From contig DATAVB010000087.1 of the NCBI GenBank assembly GCA_036267955.1, positions 1 to 64,000 on the forward strand: DNA of 64,000 nt, written 5' to 3'. Below, one piece after another: positions 34,652-42,404 of the stretch. The notes beneath the pieces are model-generated. The model was not told where the DNA came from, ran no database searches, and was given only the letters and a program-made list of their open reading frames with translations. The translations under genes were made by a program, and so were the position numbers. Origin of the DNA: DATAVB01 sp036267955. GTDB lineage: Bacteria; Actinomycetota; Actinomycetes; Mycobacteriales; QHCD01. Numbering within the stretch: position 1 is the first letter of the stretch; each line of letters opens with the position of its first letter.

Positions 34652-35043
34652 GTTACTTCCCCCGTCTCTCTACGAACGGGCGCAACGCTAGCGCAACTCC
34701 GCAGTCGAAGACGGCCGAACGCTGCTTTTACGATGCAATTATGCGGCCTAACAAATCATTCTGCGGCGCACCGAGGACATTGCCGGCAATTGCGGCTGGG
34801 GTAGGCACACTGTACGAGATACGAGACTTAACGTGACATCAGCTGCGTAGAAAGGTAGATCACGGCCGCCGACTCTCCTGCCGGGCAACCGCGCGGCGCA
34901 TGGCGCATCGCGTAGGCCGACAACAAGCCCCTGAGATGGAGGTTCCGCTGCGACCGCAAGGCCTGCGCGAAGCAGGCCCACCTATGGCCGGCCTGGTGCA
35001 CGACGGTCTCGTCGTCGCACCGGTCCTTGGACCTGCGACAGGG
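34652..35043. other. Gene-free stretch
   Basis: Nearly 400 bases between the PD-(D/E)XK start and the XRE-gene stop. The short open frames here have no ribosome binding sites or recognisable domains. It must hold the promoter of the PD-(D/E)XK gene. Minus-strand codons around 34870-34990 read smoothly (such as ALRSQRNLHLRGLLSAYAMR) and could be the relic of a gene, but I cannot identify it. Confidence 0.5.
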
Positions 35044-36279
35044 TTACGACAGATTGATCCCGACCCACCGGGCAAAGCTGGAAATTGTCCCGGTCGCCCG
35101 TGTGTCACGGTCGGCCAGCGCCAGGACTGTCTCGCGCACGGCAGGATGATGGCGGGTCGATCGTGGTGCAGTCCGGCGTGCCTCGGCCAGGTCGGCGAGG
35201 CAGCGACCCCTGTCTCCCTCCAGCAACCAGGCACGGGCCTGATCGATGTGGTGATGTGCGACGCGCTCCGGTCGATCGGGATCCGCGACCTGCACCCGGG
35301 CTCCACGACGGACGGTCTCGGCGGCGTTGTAGTTCTCCACAGGAACGGCACACCAGTGCACCACTATGTTGGTCGGTGAGGCGTCGATGTTGAAATATGG
35401 CCTGGCCGGCGGCGCGTATCGATCAGCGAGCGCACGAGCCTCAGCGAGATAATCGTCGGCGGCATCACTGTTGCCGGCCCGGGCCTGCAGTGTCGCGGCC
35501 CGCAGATCCAATTGGATAGTCATGGCGCGTCCGGCCGGCGTCATATCAAGGTGTTGACGTACCCGATCAAGGGTCCGCTGTCCGGAGGCGTAGTCCCCGA
35601 GGCCGACATGATGTGCGGCCCGGTGATATCCCGATACCGCGATACGCAACGGGTCGCCCGTGCGCGGCGCCAACTGGACGTGGCGGTCCGAGGCGACCGC
35701 AGCCAGATCGGACTGTCGGTATCGGCTGGCCAAGGATGCCGCGATCCGGTAGGCATCATGCAACGCGGCGCGCGCCTCCTCGCCCGCGCGGTCGCGATCG
35801 TCCGCCAGCAGGTACAGCTGGTGTAGCAGCTCGGGCAGATCTCGGGCCGCTGCCTCGTACCGCTGCTGGTCGATGTCTCGTCCGGCAAGGTCCAGCCGAG
35901 CCACGATCGCCACCAGTCCCGGCGGATCGGCCTCGGGCCGCGGGTCATCGTAGGCGTCCAACGCGACCCGCAGCGCAGCGCTGACCGCGCGGTCGGCGGC
36001 TGGATTCTCCAGCATCTCCGGATCGCCCGTGCCATAGAGGTATGTCAGGCCAACCCCGAGAACCCTGGCAGAAGCCGCGACGAATGCAGCCGACGGCGGC
36101 ACAGAGCCCTGCTCAACCTTCTTTATCAGCGATATGGAGAAATGCACACGACTGGACAGCTGCGCCTGGGTCAGTCCCTGCAGCTTGCGTACATGCCGCA
36201 GCCGTACGCCAACCCCCTCCTGCGCGTCCGGCACCACAACCCACCTCGCAGAACGGTCTTTGTCCCTCCATCGTCGCAC
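35044..36279 (-). CDS. XRE family regulator with TPR-like C-terminal domain
   Basis: About 411 residues. An N-terminal Cro/CI-type helix-turn-helix (VGVRLRHVRKLQGLTQAQLS, SRVHFSISLIKKVEQGSVPP) is followed by a long helical, tetratricopeptide-like domain, the typical layout of actinobacterial XRE regulators. The ligand or partner is unknown. The start is ambiguous: GTG at 36279 has a GGGGGTG-like site, and GTG at 36237 lies six bases after CGAGG. It is divergent from a tiny zinc-finger-like gene at 36327. Confidence 0.85.
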   Translation of the reverse strand: MRRWRDKDRSARWVVVPDAQEGVGVRLRHVRKLQGLTQAQLSSRVHFSISLIKKVEQGSVPPSAAFVAASARVLGVGLTYLYGTGDPEMLENPAADRAVSAALRVALDAYDDPRPEADPPGLVAIVARLDLAGRDIDQQRYEAAARDLPELLHQLYLLADDRDRAGEEARAALHDAYRIAASLASRYRQSDLAAVASDRHVQLAPRTGDPLRIAVSGYHRAAHHVGLGDYASGQRTLDRVRQHLDMTPAGRAMTIQLDLRAATLQARAGNSDAADDYLAEARALADRYAPPARPYFNIDASPTNIVVHWCAVPVENYNAAETVRRGARVQVADPDRPERVAHHHIDQARAWLLEGDRGRCLADLAEARRTAPRSTRHHPAVRETVLALADRDTRATGTISSFARWVGINLS

Positions 36280-36326
36280 AGTCAGACACCCCCAATGCGA
36301 TCAAGTGGACATAGGAGGTATGGCGG

Positions 36327-36473
36327 ATGGAACCGATACGGGAGTGTGTCGTCTGCGGAAACCGGGCCGTGTTGGAGGTGAAGCACTCGCAGTTCGGGGT
36401 GCGAATGTATTGCCGTGAGCACTTCATGCGCACTCTGCACGTGCCTCCTGGTAGCGCCGTCAGGTGGATATAG
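36327..36473 (+). CDS. Tiny zinc-finger-like protein
   Basis: A 48-residue protein, MEPIRECVVCGNRAVLEVKH, SQFGVRMYCREHFMRTLHVP, PGSAVRWI. The CVVC pair and the C-R-E-H pair could bind one zinc ion. The ATG has GGAGG eight bases upstream. It is divergent from the XRE regulator, 47 bases away, a common arrangement for a regulator and a small partner protein. Function is unknown. Confidence 0.6.
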   Translation: MEPIRECVVCGNRAVLEVKHSQFGVRMYCREHFMRTLHVPPGSAVRWI

Positions 36474-36492
36474 ACCCGAGTTGTACGCGACG

Positions 36493-36747
36493 ATGTCAAG
36501 GCGCGAGCAGATCCGCGGCCTGCGCGACAGTGCCCAGGGCGACCTGTACTTCTTCGGCGGCTCCGAGGTCGCCGCCCGGTTGATCCAGCTGGACCTGATC
36601 GATGAGTACCAGATCTTCGTGCACCCCGTCGTGCTCGGCGGCGGATCGTCGTTGTTCCCGACCGTGGACGAGCGCCGGGGCGTGTCCCTGGTCGAGACCC
36701 GGCCGTTCGGCGACGTCGTGAGCCTCCGGTACGCACGGAAGCGCTGA
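36493..36747 (+). pseudogene. C-terminal fragment of a dihydrofolate-reductase-like (RibD C) protein
   Basis: About 84 residues match only the C-terminal half of the RibD-C/DHFR-like family: LRDSAQGDLYFFGGSEVAAR, LIDEYQIFVHPVVLGGGSSL and VETRPFGDVVSLRYARK. The N-terminal half with the start of the Rossmann-like fold is missing, and no ribosome binding site precedes the first ATG. It is probably a truncated relic. Confidence 0.75.
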
Positions 36748-36756
36748 CCCGACGCG

Positions 36757-37014
36757 TCAGGCGGTCAGGCCGCGCCGCTGCGCACCGTCCCGGTCCCGGG
36801 CCACCCGATGGGGCTCGACCGGGGTGGCGTTGGGAGCGATTTCCGACAACAGCGCATACACGCTCTCCGAGGTGAACCTGCGGTGTCCCCCGGGCGTGCG
36901 TACGCTCTCAATCCGTCCGGCCGCCGCCCAGCGGGCGACTGTCCTGGGATCCACCCAGAACAATTTCGCCACCTCGCCCGGCGTGAGCAATCGCGTGCGT
37001 GTGTCAATAACCAT
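36757..37014 (-). CDS. BldC-type MerR-like DNA-binding protein
   Basis: An 85-residue protein dominated by one MerR-type helix-turn-helix: LLTPGEVAKLFWVDPRTVAR, WAAAGRIESVRTPGGHRRFT. This is the BldC family, which in streptomycetes controls the onset of development by binding direct repeats. A short basic tail follows. The ATG at 37014 begins the usual family N-terminus. It lies 172 bases downstream of the universal stress protein gene on the same strand. Confidence 0.88.
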   Translation of the reverse strand: MVIDTRTRLLTPGEVAKLFWVDPRTVARWAAAGRIESVRTPGGHRRFTSESVYALLSEIAPNATPVEPHRVARDRDGAQRRGLTA

Positions 37015-37186
37015 CGGCCTGGCTCTTCCCCGCAAACAAAGTACGGAACAGTCGGTCGCACGCCGGTAACTGCCGGTATCCACGACGTGACGTAGTACAG
37101 CACCGCGCGCTTGAGGTGTCCGCGGAATCCGATTCATTACGCCGAAATCCGATTCGACTGAGCCGCACGGCCGCACGGGCATTCGA

Positions 37187-37852
37187 TCAATGGCGTCCGC
37201 GATGTGGCGCCGGTATCACCACCACCGGACATGCCGAGTGGGTAACGAGATGCTGGCTGATCGAGCCGAGCAAGGCGCCGGCGAATTCGCCATGGCCACG
37301 GGATCCGACCACCAGAAGATCAGATTCCGTCACCGCGTCGAGCAATACCACTGCCGCATGCCCTTCGACCACCTCCTGCGTGATGACGACCGGGTGGGCA
37401 TCATTAGAGACCTTGGCAACGGCGACATCCAACACATTTCGCACCGCCGCCTCGGTATCGACGCGACCACCCGGGATCGGCTCACCGGCATGCGAGCCGC
37501 CTGGCACGTCAACACCCTCGGAGCCGGTCGGCGCCGCGCCCGACATGCCTGGCATCCCGGCGCCGTAGCTCAGCGGGAGCATGGTGCTCCGACCCGGCCC
37601 GGGATCGCCCCAGTGCGGATGAAACTGCCACGCGAGGACGACATGCACAGTGGTTCCCCGCACCCGCCCCTCGGCCACCGCCCATCGCAGCGCCATCAGT
37701 GATCCTTCCGAACCGTCCACGCCGACCACCACACGGCCCGGCGGCAGCGCAGGATCCACGAACTGGGACGCGGGAGATGGGTTGTGGGTCGTCGCGTTGT
37801 CCGTCGTCGCGTTGTCCGTCATCGCGTTGTCCGTCGTCGCGTTGTCCGCCAT
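37187..37852 (-). CDS. Universal stress protein with repetitive N-terminus
   Basis: A 221-residue single-domain UspA protein. The fold starts at VVVGVDGSEGSLMALRWAVA (about residue 41), and the ATP-binding loop is VVGSRGHGEFAGALLGSISQ with the HSACPVVVIP end, so ATP binding is likely. A methionine/glycine-rich insertion (GAGMPGMSGAAPTGSEG) lies in the middle. The first 23 residues are unusual, a repeat of DNATT/DNAMT encoded by four 15-base repeats. Such proteins act in dormancy, hypoxia or stress; a DosR-like box lies upstream. Confidence 0.9.
   Translation of the reverse strand: MADNATTDNAMTDNATTDNATTHNPSPASQFVDPALPPGRVVVGVDGSEGSLMALRWAVAEGRVRGTTVHVVLAWQFHPHWGDPGPGRSTMLPLSYGAGMPGMSGAAPTGSEGVDVPGGSHAGEPIPGGRVDTEAAVRNVLDVAVAKVSNDAHPVVITQEVVEGHAAVVLLDAVTESDLLVVGSRGHGEFAGALLGSISQHLVTHSACPVVVIPAPHRGRH
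37788..37847. repeat. Four 15-bp tandem repeats inside the start of the USP gene
   Basis: The unit GTCGTCGCGTTGTCC occurs four times in a row with one base change in the third copy. On the coding strand each copy encodes a five-residue block of the DNA(T/M)T type, directly after the start codon. Copy number could vary by slippage without breaking the frame. Confidence 0.9.
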
Positions 37853-37890
37853 AGCCTCAGTGTGGTCGCGTCGGGTCCCGCACGACAGCA

Positions 37891-37909
37891 GCCTTTGGCC
37901 TAAGGTTCC
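37891..37909 (-). promoter_or_regulatory. Possible DosR/DevR-type box upstream of the USP gene
   Basis: On the minus strand the bases read GGAACCTTAGGCCAAAGGC, partly resembling the GGGACC-N-GGCCC type box of the DosR/DevR dormancy regulon, which often includes universal stress genes. The match is imperfect and position-based, about 40 bases before the start codon. Confidence 0.25.
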
Positions 37910-37946
37910 TCGACCGTCGGCCCGCGAACGGCTTCAGGGGGCCGTT

Positions 37947-38762
37947 TCAGGGCCGGCGCTCGTACGGAATCTTTTCGCCGGCCTCGACGCCGATGCTCAA
38001 CTGGTTCTCCGCCGGGGGCAGCGGGCAGGTCGCCAGATCGGTGTACGCACACGGCAGATTCGCGGCCCGATTGAAGTCGAGCACGACCGCACCATCCGCG
38101 TCCGGCGTGCCGACCTGGAGCGCCCGGTTGGCCGCATAGGTCGTGACACCCGACGTGGCATCGGTGAAGAGCACCATCAGGCTGCCCGGTTCCTTGCCGT
38201 TGAATGCGGTCAACCGGAAGGTCTGGCCGGAAAGGTCGAACTCGATCTGTCCGGGGCTGTTGTACACGTGCTGCAGGCCCTCAACCGCGGCACCGACGGT
38301 GATGTCCCGCGGCGCGGAGAAAGGCGTGAAGCGGCCCGCCACCACCCATTCCGGGCTCGGCGGGAAGGTCGGGGTGCCGGCGAAGTTGGTCAGCAGCGCA
38401 TTGTCCGGATGGCGCGGCCGGAGGATGTCGTATCCGCCGCGTTTCGCCACCTCCACCACAGCATCGCCGAAGGCCGCGGTACGTCCCCCGCGTTCGGGGA
38501 TCACGCCGAAGTTGAATTCGCCGTGCACCGCCTCGCCGTCGACAACGAGCTCTGCACCCTCGGCCAGTCGGACCTGCACGCCGTTCGCGTCGGTGCGCCA
38601 TGAGCCGGGCAGACCGTCGAACCGCTGGTCGTCCTCGTTCAGCCAGTGCAGCGCGGTAATCGCCAGGAAGCCGTGCGGGTCGGCGAGGTGCGCCTCGTGC
38701 TGCCGGTGCCACTCGTGCCATTCCGCTACGAACGTGGTGCGGTCGGTCTCTGCAACGGTCAT
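37947..38762 (-). CDS. DUF1684 family protein
   Basis: A 271-residue protein of the DUF1684 family: FVAEWHEWHRQHEAHLADPH, GFLAITALHWLNEDDQRFDG, then a beta-rich domain with LTAFNGKEPGSLMVLFTDAT and FNRAANLPCAYTDLATCPLP, PAENQLSIGVEAGEK. These cytoplasmic proteins are common in bacteria, but their reaction is unknown. It lies upstream of the universal stress gene with 94 bases between them. Confidence 0.88.
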   Translation of the reverse strand: MTVAETDRTTFVAEWHEWHRQHEAHLADPHGFLAITALHWLNEDDQRFDGLPGSWRTDANGVQVRLAEGAELVVDGEAVHGEFNFGVIPERGGRTAAFGDAVVEVAKRGGYDILRPRHPDNALLTNFAGTPTFPPSPEWVVAGRFTPFSAPRDITVGAAVEGLQHVYNSPGQIEFDLSGQTFRLTAFNGKEPGSLMVLFTDATSGVTTYAANRALQVGTPDADGAVVLDFNRAANLPCAYTDLATCPLPPAENQLSIGVEAGEKIPYERRP

Positions 38763-38848
38763 CTCGTCTCCCGGTTGTCCGACGCCAACCTTCAGGTCAG
38801 CACCGGACCCGCCCGGAACCTTCCCGTCCCCGCGGAAACAGGATCGCG

Positions 38849-39901
38849 CTAGCGACGGGACGTCACCGGCTCGAACGTCCGGCTGAACTGCCAGTCGGTC
38901 TGCGGCACCTGCGACCGGGCGGTGGTGTCACGCTGCACGTTCCAGAACGAGACCTCGGCCAGGTGCCGCGCGAGCGCCCACTGGGCGACGACCGACGCGT
39001 CGGCCGTGGTGAGCGTCTCGCACGGGCCGAAGTCGTCCCGGCCGATGTCCTCGGTGACGCCGATCATCCGCCACAGCCGGCCGTCCGTTGTATGCGGATA
39101 GATCTGACGCAGGGTGCGCAGCAGGTGGCCAGCGGCGGTAATGGTGTCGGCGGCCATCTCGTGCGCCGGGCCGGTGCCCGCCGCGCATGCGTTTGACTGG
39201 TCATCGTAATAGTCGAACGTCATCACGTTGACCACGTCGATCCGCGCATGGTTGGCCACCGCGTTACGCAACAGATGCACACCCCCGCTGTCCAGGCCGC
39301 TGACATTGGTCGGGATCGTGTAGACGAACTGCACGGTCCGGTGCACCCGGTGCGCCCATTTCTCGACCAGGTTGATCGCCTTGTTGCGACGGTCGATGCC
39401 GGGCCGGTTGGCCGGCGCGTTGATCGAGTCCTCCTCGACGTCGAAGTCGAGCCGGGTCACGTTGTAGGTCGTGATGACCCGCTCGTACTCCCGCGCGATC
39501 GCGCCCACATCCGGGCAGCTGTCGGCGAGCTCGGTGTTGCTCGTGTCGGCGTCCGAGCCGCCGAAGGACGGAACGACGTCGCCGCCGGCGGCCCGTAATG
39601 CGGCTATGCCGGCGCCGTAGGTCGACCAGGCCACCGGCGTGGTGGGGTCACCGTTCCAGTCGACGGTGCAGGATCCGGTCTCGGCAGTCTGCAGGAATGC
39701 CAGCGTCAGATAGCGGGCGCCGGAATTCTTCGCCGTTGCCGCGATGGTGTCGGCCGGATCGAAATAGTACGGCGCGAACACATGCGCCGGAATTGTTGCC
39801 CGGCGACCCTGATTGGCCTGATTCGCCTGCGCGGAAGGAGAAACGCCGACCAGCAGGACGATTACGCCGGCAACAGCGACGAACAGTCGCGACCGCATCA
39901 T
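38849..39901 (-). CDS. Secreted GH18-like chitinase-fold protein
   Basis: A 350-residue exported protein. The signal peptide (SRLFVAVAGVIVLLVGVSPS) ends near AQA. The mature domain shows features of GH18-type chitinases: FAPYYFDPADTIAATAK, YLTLAFLQT, DVVPSFGG and the catalytic-type RLDFDVEED, where the last acid would be the proton donor. Next comes INVMTFDYYDD-like NVMTFDYYDD. The ATG at 39901, or the adjacent one at 39898, follows AGGAAGG. It lies 16 bases downstream of the GH9 gene and is probably co-transcribed with it for polysaccharide breakdown. Confidence 0.85.
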   Translation of the reverse strand: MMRSRLFVAVAGVIVLLVGVSPSAQANQANQGRRATIPAHVFAPYYFDPADTIAATAKNSGARYLTLAFLQTAETGSCTVDWNGDPTTPVAWSTYGAGIAALRAAGGDVVPSFGGSDADTSNTELADSCPDVGAIAREYERVITTYNVTRLDFDVEEDSINAPANRPGIDRRNKAINLVEKWAHRVHRTVQFVYTIPTNVSGLDSGGVHLLRNAVANHARIDVVNVMTFDYYDDQSNACAAGTGPAHEMAADTITAAGHLLRTLRQIYPHTTDGRLWRMIGVTEDIGRDDFGPCETLTTADASVVAQWALARHLAEVSFWNVQRDTTARSQVPQTDWQFSRTFEPVTSRR

Positions 39902-39917
39902 CAATGCACCTTCCTGG

Positions 39918-42302
39918 TTACGGGTGAGTGGGCAGTGACGTCGACGGGCCGTCACCCTGATCGTCGCCGGCGAAGTAGGCGACGATCTTTCCGTGGCTGG
40001 CCTTCAGCGTCCGGCCGGAGATGGTCAGCCGGGCCGTCGAACGGGCGTTTCCGGTGTGGAACAGATGCGCCTTTCCCAGCAATGGACCGGTGCGGCTGCC
40101 GGCGTGGAAGCTCACCGTGCCGCGCGGCGCCTTGGGCCCGGTGGTGGACACCGTGGCGGTGACGGCGAGTCGGGTGCCCCTGGCGTGCGCCGCGGCAGTG
40201 GTGCTGGTCCAGTTGCCGGGTGCGCCGGCCTGCCGCCAGGAGAACATGAGGAATGAGGTGGCGGTCAGGTCGATCGCCGGCTCGGTCGTGCTGTAGGACT
40301 CGACATTGTCCTTGTACACGGCCGTTTTCGAGGACTTGAAGGCGCCGTCGTTGCCATTGAACGCCGCATAGGAATCGCCGCCGCCCGGCGGGCAGGCGCG
40401 CATCGTGTCGTACCCGCCGGACGCGGCCTCGCTCGTCGGACCCTCCACCGCGGCGCCCCACAGCTCCGGCGAGCCACCGGTCAGCGAGCCCAGCAGGTTG
40501 GCCGGCTGCTGCTGCGGACACTTCGTCCACACGTCGCCGGCTCCGATGATGAGCGACACGCCCCACGGGTTGGCGCCCAGCATGTTGCCGAGCCATTGTC
40601 GGGCCGTGGCGTCGTAGTTGCCCTGGTGGCTGAGATAGTCGGCCTCCTGCGCCATCACGGTGAGGCCGTCGCCGAACGAGGTGGTGTCGCCGCTGCGCCA
40701 GTTGCGCCCGAAACCCCAGGCGTCGGTCGCCGCGGTCGCCTGCGCCGCGTCAAGCTGCGTGGTGATCGCGTGCAGCAGGGCCGGTCGGGTGATCTCGAGA
40801 CCGCGCGGATTGCCGGCCAGGTCCAGCGCCCGATACAGCTCGAAATTCGCCAGCGACCCGACGTCGTAGAGGTTCAGCGTGTCCTTGTCTTCTGTGGGCA
40901 GCGCGTTGTAACGATTGGCGAAATGCGCCGCCTGGCTCAGGTAGTGGGCGGCATTTCGGTCGGGCAGGTTTCCGGGCAGGTTCCTGGCGCTACCAGCCGA
41001 TTTCAGCGCGAAGTAGAGCTCCGTGGCGCCGAACGCCATGTCGTCGTCCCAGACCTGCTCGCCGTATCCGTCGAACGGAATGATGGTGAGCAGCTTCCGG
41101 CTGTCGGTGGCCGGATCGGCGTAGCTCAGGTCGGCCAGCCCGAGAATGTCCTCCGCGCTCTTCAGTGCCTGGTTGGCCTTCGCGACATCGGTGGTCCGGT
41201 GCAACTGGTAGTAGATGGCGAAATCGGCGGCGAGCCGGCCGGCCAGGTTGGGGCTGATCGGGGCCCCGGCCGGATTCTTGTGTGAGCCGGGCGCGCCGGC
41301 GACGAATACCGGCCGGTTGCGGATGAACGAATAGTCACCGCCGAGGTCGCCGGCCGGACTGTCCGGCGCGGTGTCGTCTGCCTGCGGCAGCCGCCAGAAG
41401 TCGTAGTCGCCGCGCAGGTCCGGGAAATTGACCCAGTCCTGCGTGTTTCCGACCTGAAAATACAGCACCTTTTTCTTGTCGTCCCACATCCGGGACAGGA
41501 AGTCCATCCCGAAGTCGGCCTCATCGCTGAAATCGGGGGTGGTGGCGCCGGCGCGGGACCTGACGCCGGACGGCGCATTGGGTCCCATCTGGCTCGGGAA
41601 GTCCCGGACACCAAGTTGCATCAGGGCGGTTTCGTAGCTCTCGGTCTCGACGTACTTCAGGTTGTCACCGGCGTCCCAATGCCCACCGGACGCGTCGATG
41701 GTGGTGCCGTACGGCGTGAGCGGCTTTCCGGTGGTGGTGAGCAGCTCGTCGTCGGAGTCCTGAATGGACGGGTTGTAGTAGGTCTTGGCGTGCGCGTCAT
41801 TGAGGTGCGCGGGAGCCGGGCTCAGCGGGCCCGGTACATAATCGGGTCCGTCCCGGACGCTGCGGTAATAGAAGAGCGTGTTACCGAGCAGCTTTTCGTA
41901 CAGTTGGGACGATGACGCGACGGGGAATTTCGGCGAGGCCGCCGGCGCCGGGCCGGAGACCGCGATCGTGAAGGTGCCCGGCCGCACGATCCGGAAATCG
42001 AGCGGATAGACCTGATAGCCCGCGGTGGCGCTGATGCTCCAGGCCCGGACCCGGTCACCGACACGTCCCCGGTAGGCGGTGTGCCCGGCGGAGTCCACGA
42101 CCCGGAAGGCCGCGCCGGCCTCATCGCCGGTGGTCATCAGATAGGCCCGGTCCGGGCCTTTTCCGAGCTCATATCCGACCTGATTGACGCGTACGTACGA
42201 TTTCGCTGGCGTCGGGGTCGCGGCCTGCGCGGCGGCTATCCCGAAAACCGCCAGCAGCACGACGGTCGCGACAGAAATGCGCCGTAGCCATTTCCGACCC
42301 AT
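39918..42302 (-). CDS. Secreted GH9 endoglucanase-like enzyme
   Basis: A 794-residue exported protein. The signal peptide ends near AAAQA (about residue 27). An N-terminal immunoglobulin-like CelD domain follows (VRVNQVGYELGKGPDRAYLM). Then comes the alpha6/alpha6 GH9 barrel with the catalytic-base motif GGHWDAGDNLKY (Asp210/213) and the acid Glu674 in STTEPAIDL. The C-terminus (about 700-794) is an Ig-like repeat (TGPKAPRGTVSFHAGS). GH9 enzymes cut cellulose and related beta-glucans. The ATG at 42302 follows GGAGGG. The gene is upstream of the GH18-like gene. Confidence 0.9.
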   Translation of the reverse strand: MGRKWLRRISVATVVLLAVFGIAAAQAATPTPAKSYVRVNQVGYELGKGPDRAYLMTTGDEAGAAFRVVDSAGHTAYRGRVGDRVRAWSISATAGYQVYPLDFRIVRPGTFTIAVSGPAPAASPKFPVASSSQLYEKLLGNTLFYYRSVRDGPDYVPGPLSPAPAHLNDAHAKTYYNPSIQDSDDELLTTTGKPLTPYGTTIDASGGHWDAGDNLKYVETESYETALMQLGVRDFPSQMGPNAPSGVRSRAGATTPDFSDEADFGMDFLSRMWDDKKKVLYFQVGNTQDWVNFPDLRGDYDFWRLPQADDTAPDSPAGDLGGDYSFIRNRPVFVAGAPGSHKNPAGAPISPNLAGRLAADFAIYYQLHRTTDVAKANQALKSAEDILGLADLSYADPATDSRKLLTIIPFDGYGEQVWDDDMAFGATELYFALKSAGSARNLPGNLPDRNAAHYLSQAAHFANRYNALPTEDKDTLNLYDVGSLANFELYRALDLAGNPRGLEITRPALLHAITTQLDAAQATAATDAWGFGRNWRSGDTTSFGDGLTVMAQEADYLSHQGNYDATARQWLGNMLGANPWGVSLIIGAGDVWTKCPQQQPANLLGSLTGGSPELWGAAVEGPTSEAASGGYDTMRACPPGGGDSYAAFNGNDGAFKSSKTAVYKDNVESYSTTEPAIDLTATSFLMFSWRQAGAPGNWTSTTAAAHARGTRLAVTATVSTTGPKAPRGTVSFHAGSRTGPLLGKAHLFHTGNARSTARLTISGRTLKASHGKIVAYFAGDDQGDGPSTSLPTHP

Positions 42303-42404
42303 TGCACCCTCCCCCGTCTCACCGGTGCGGCGCGGGGCGCCCGCGGGCAATTTACCGCTCTGTTCACGGCAAGTCGAGAGAGGGAACGGAGCAATGTCGG
42401 CAGT

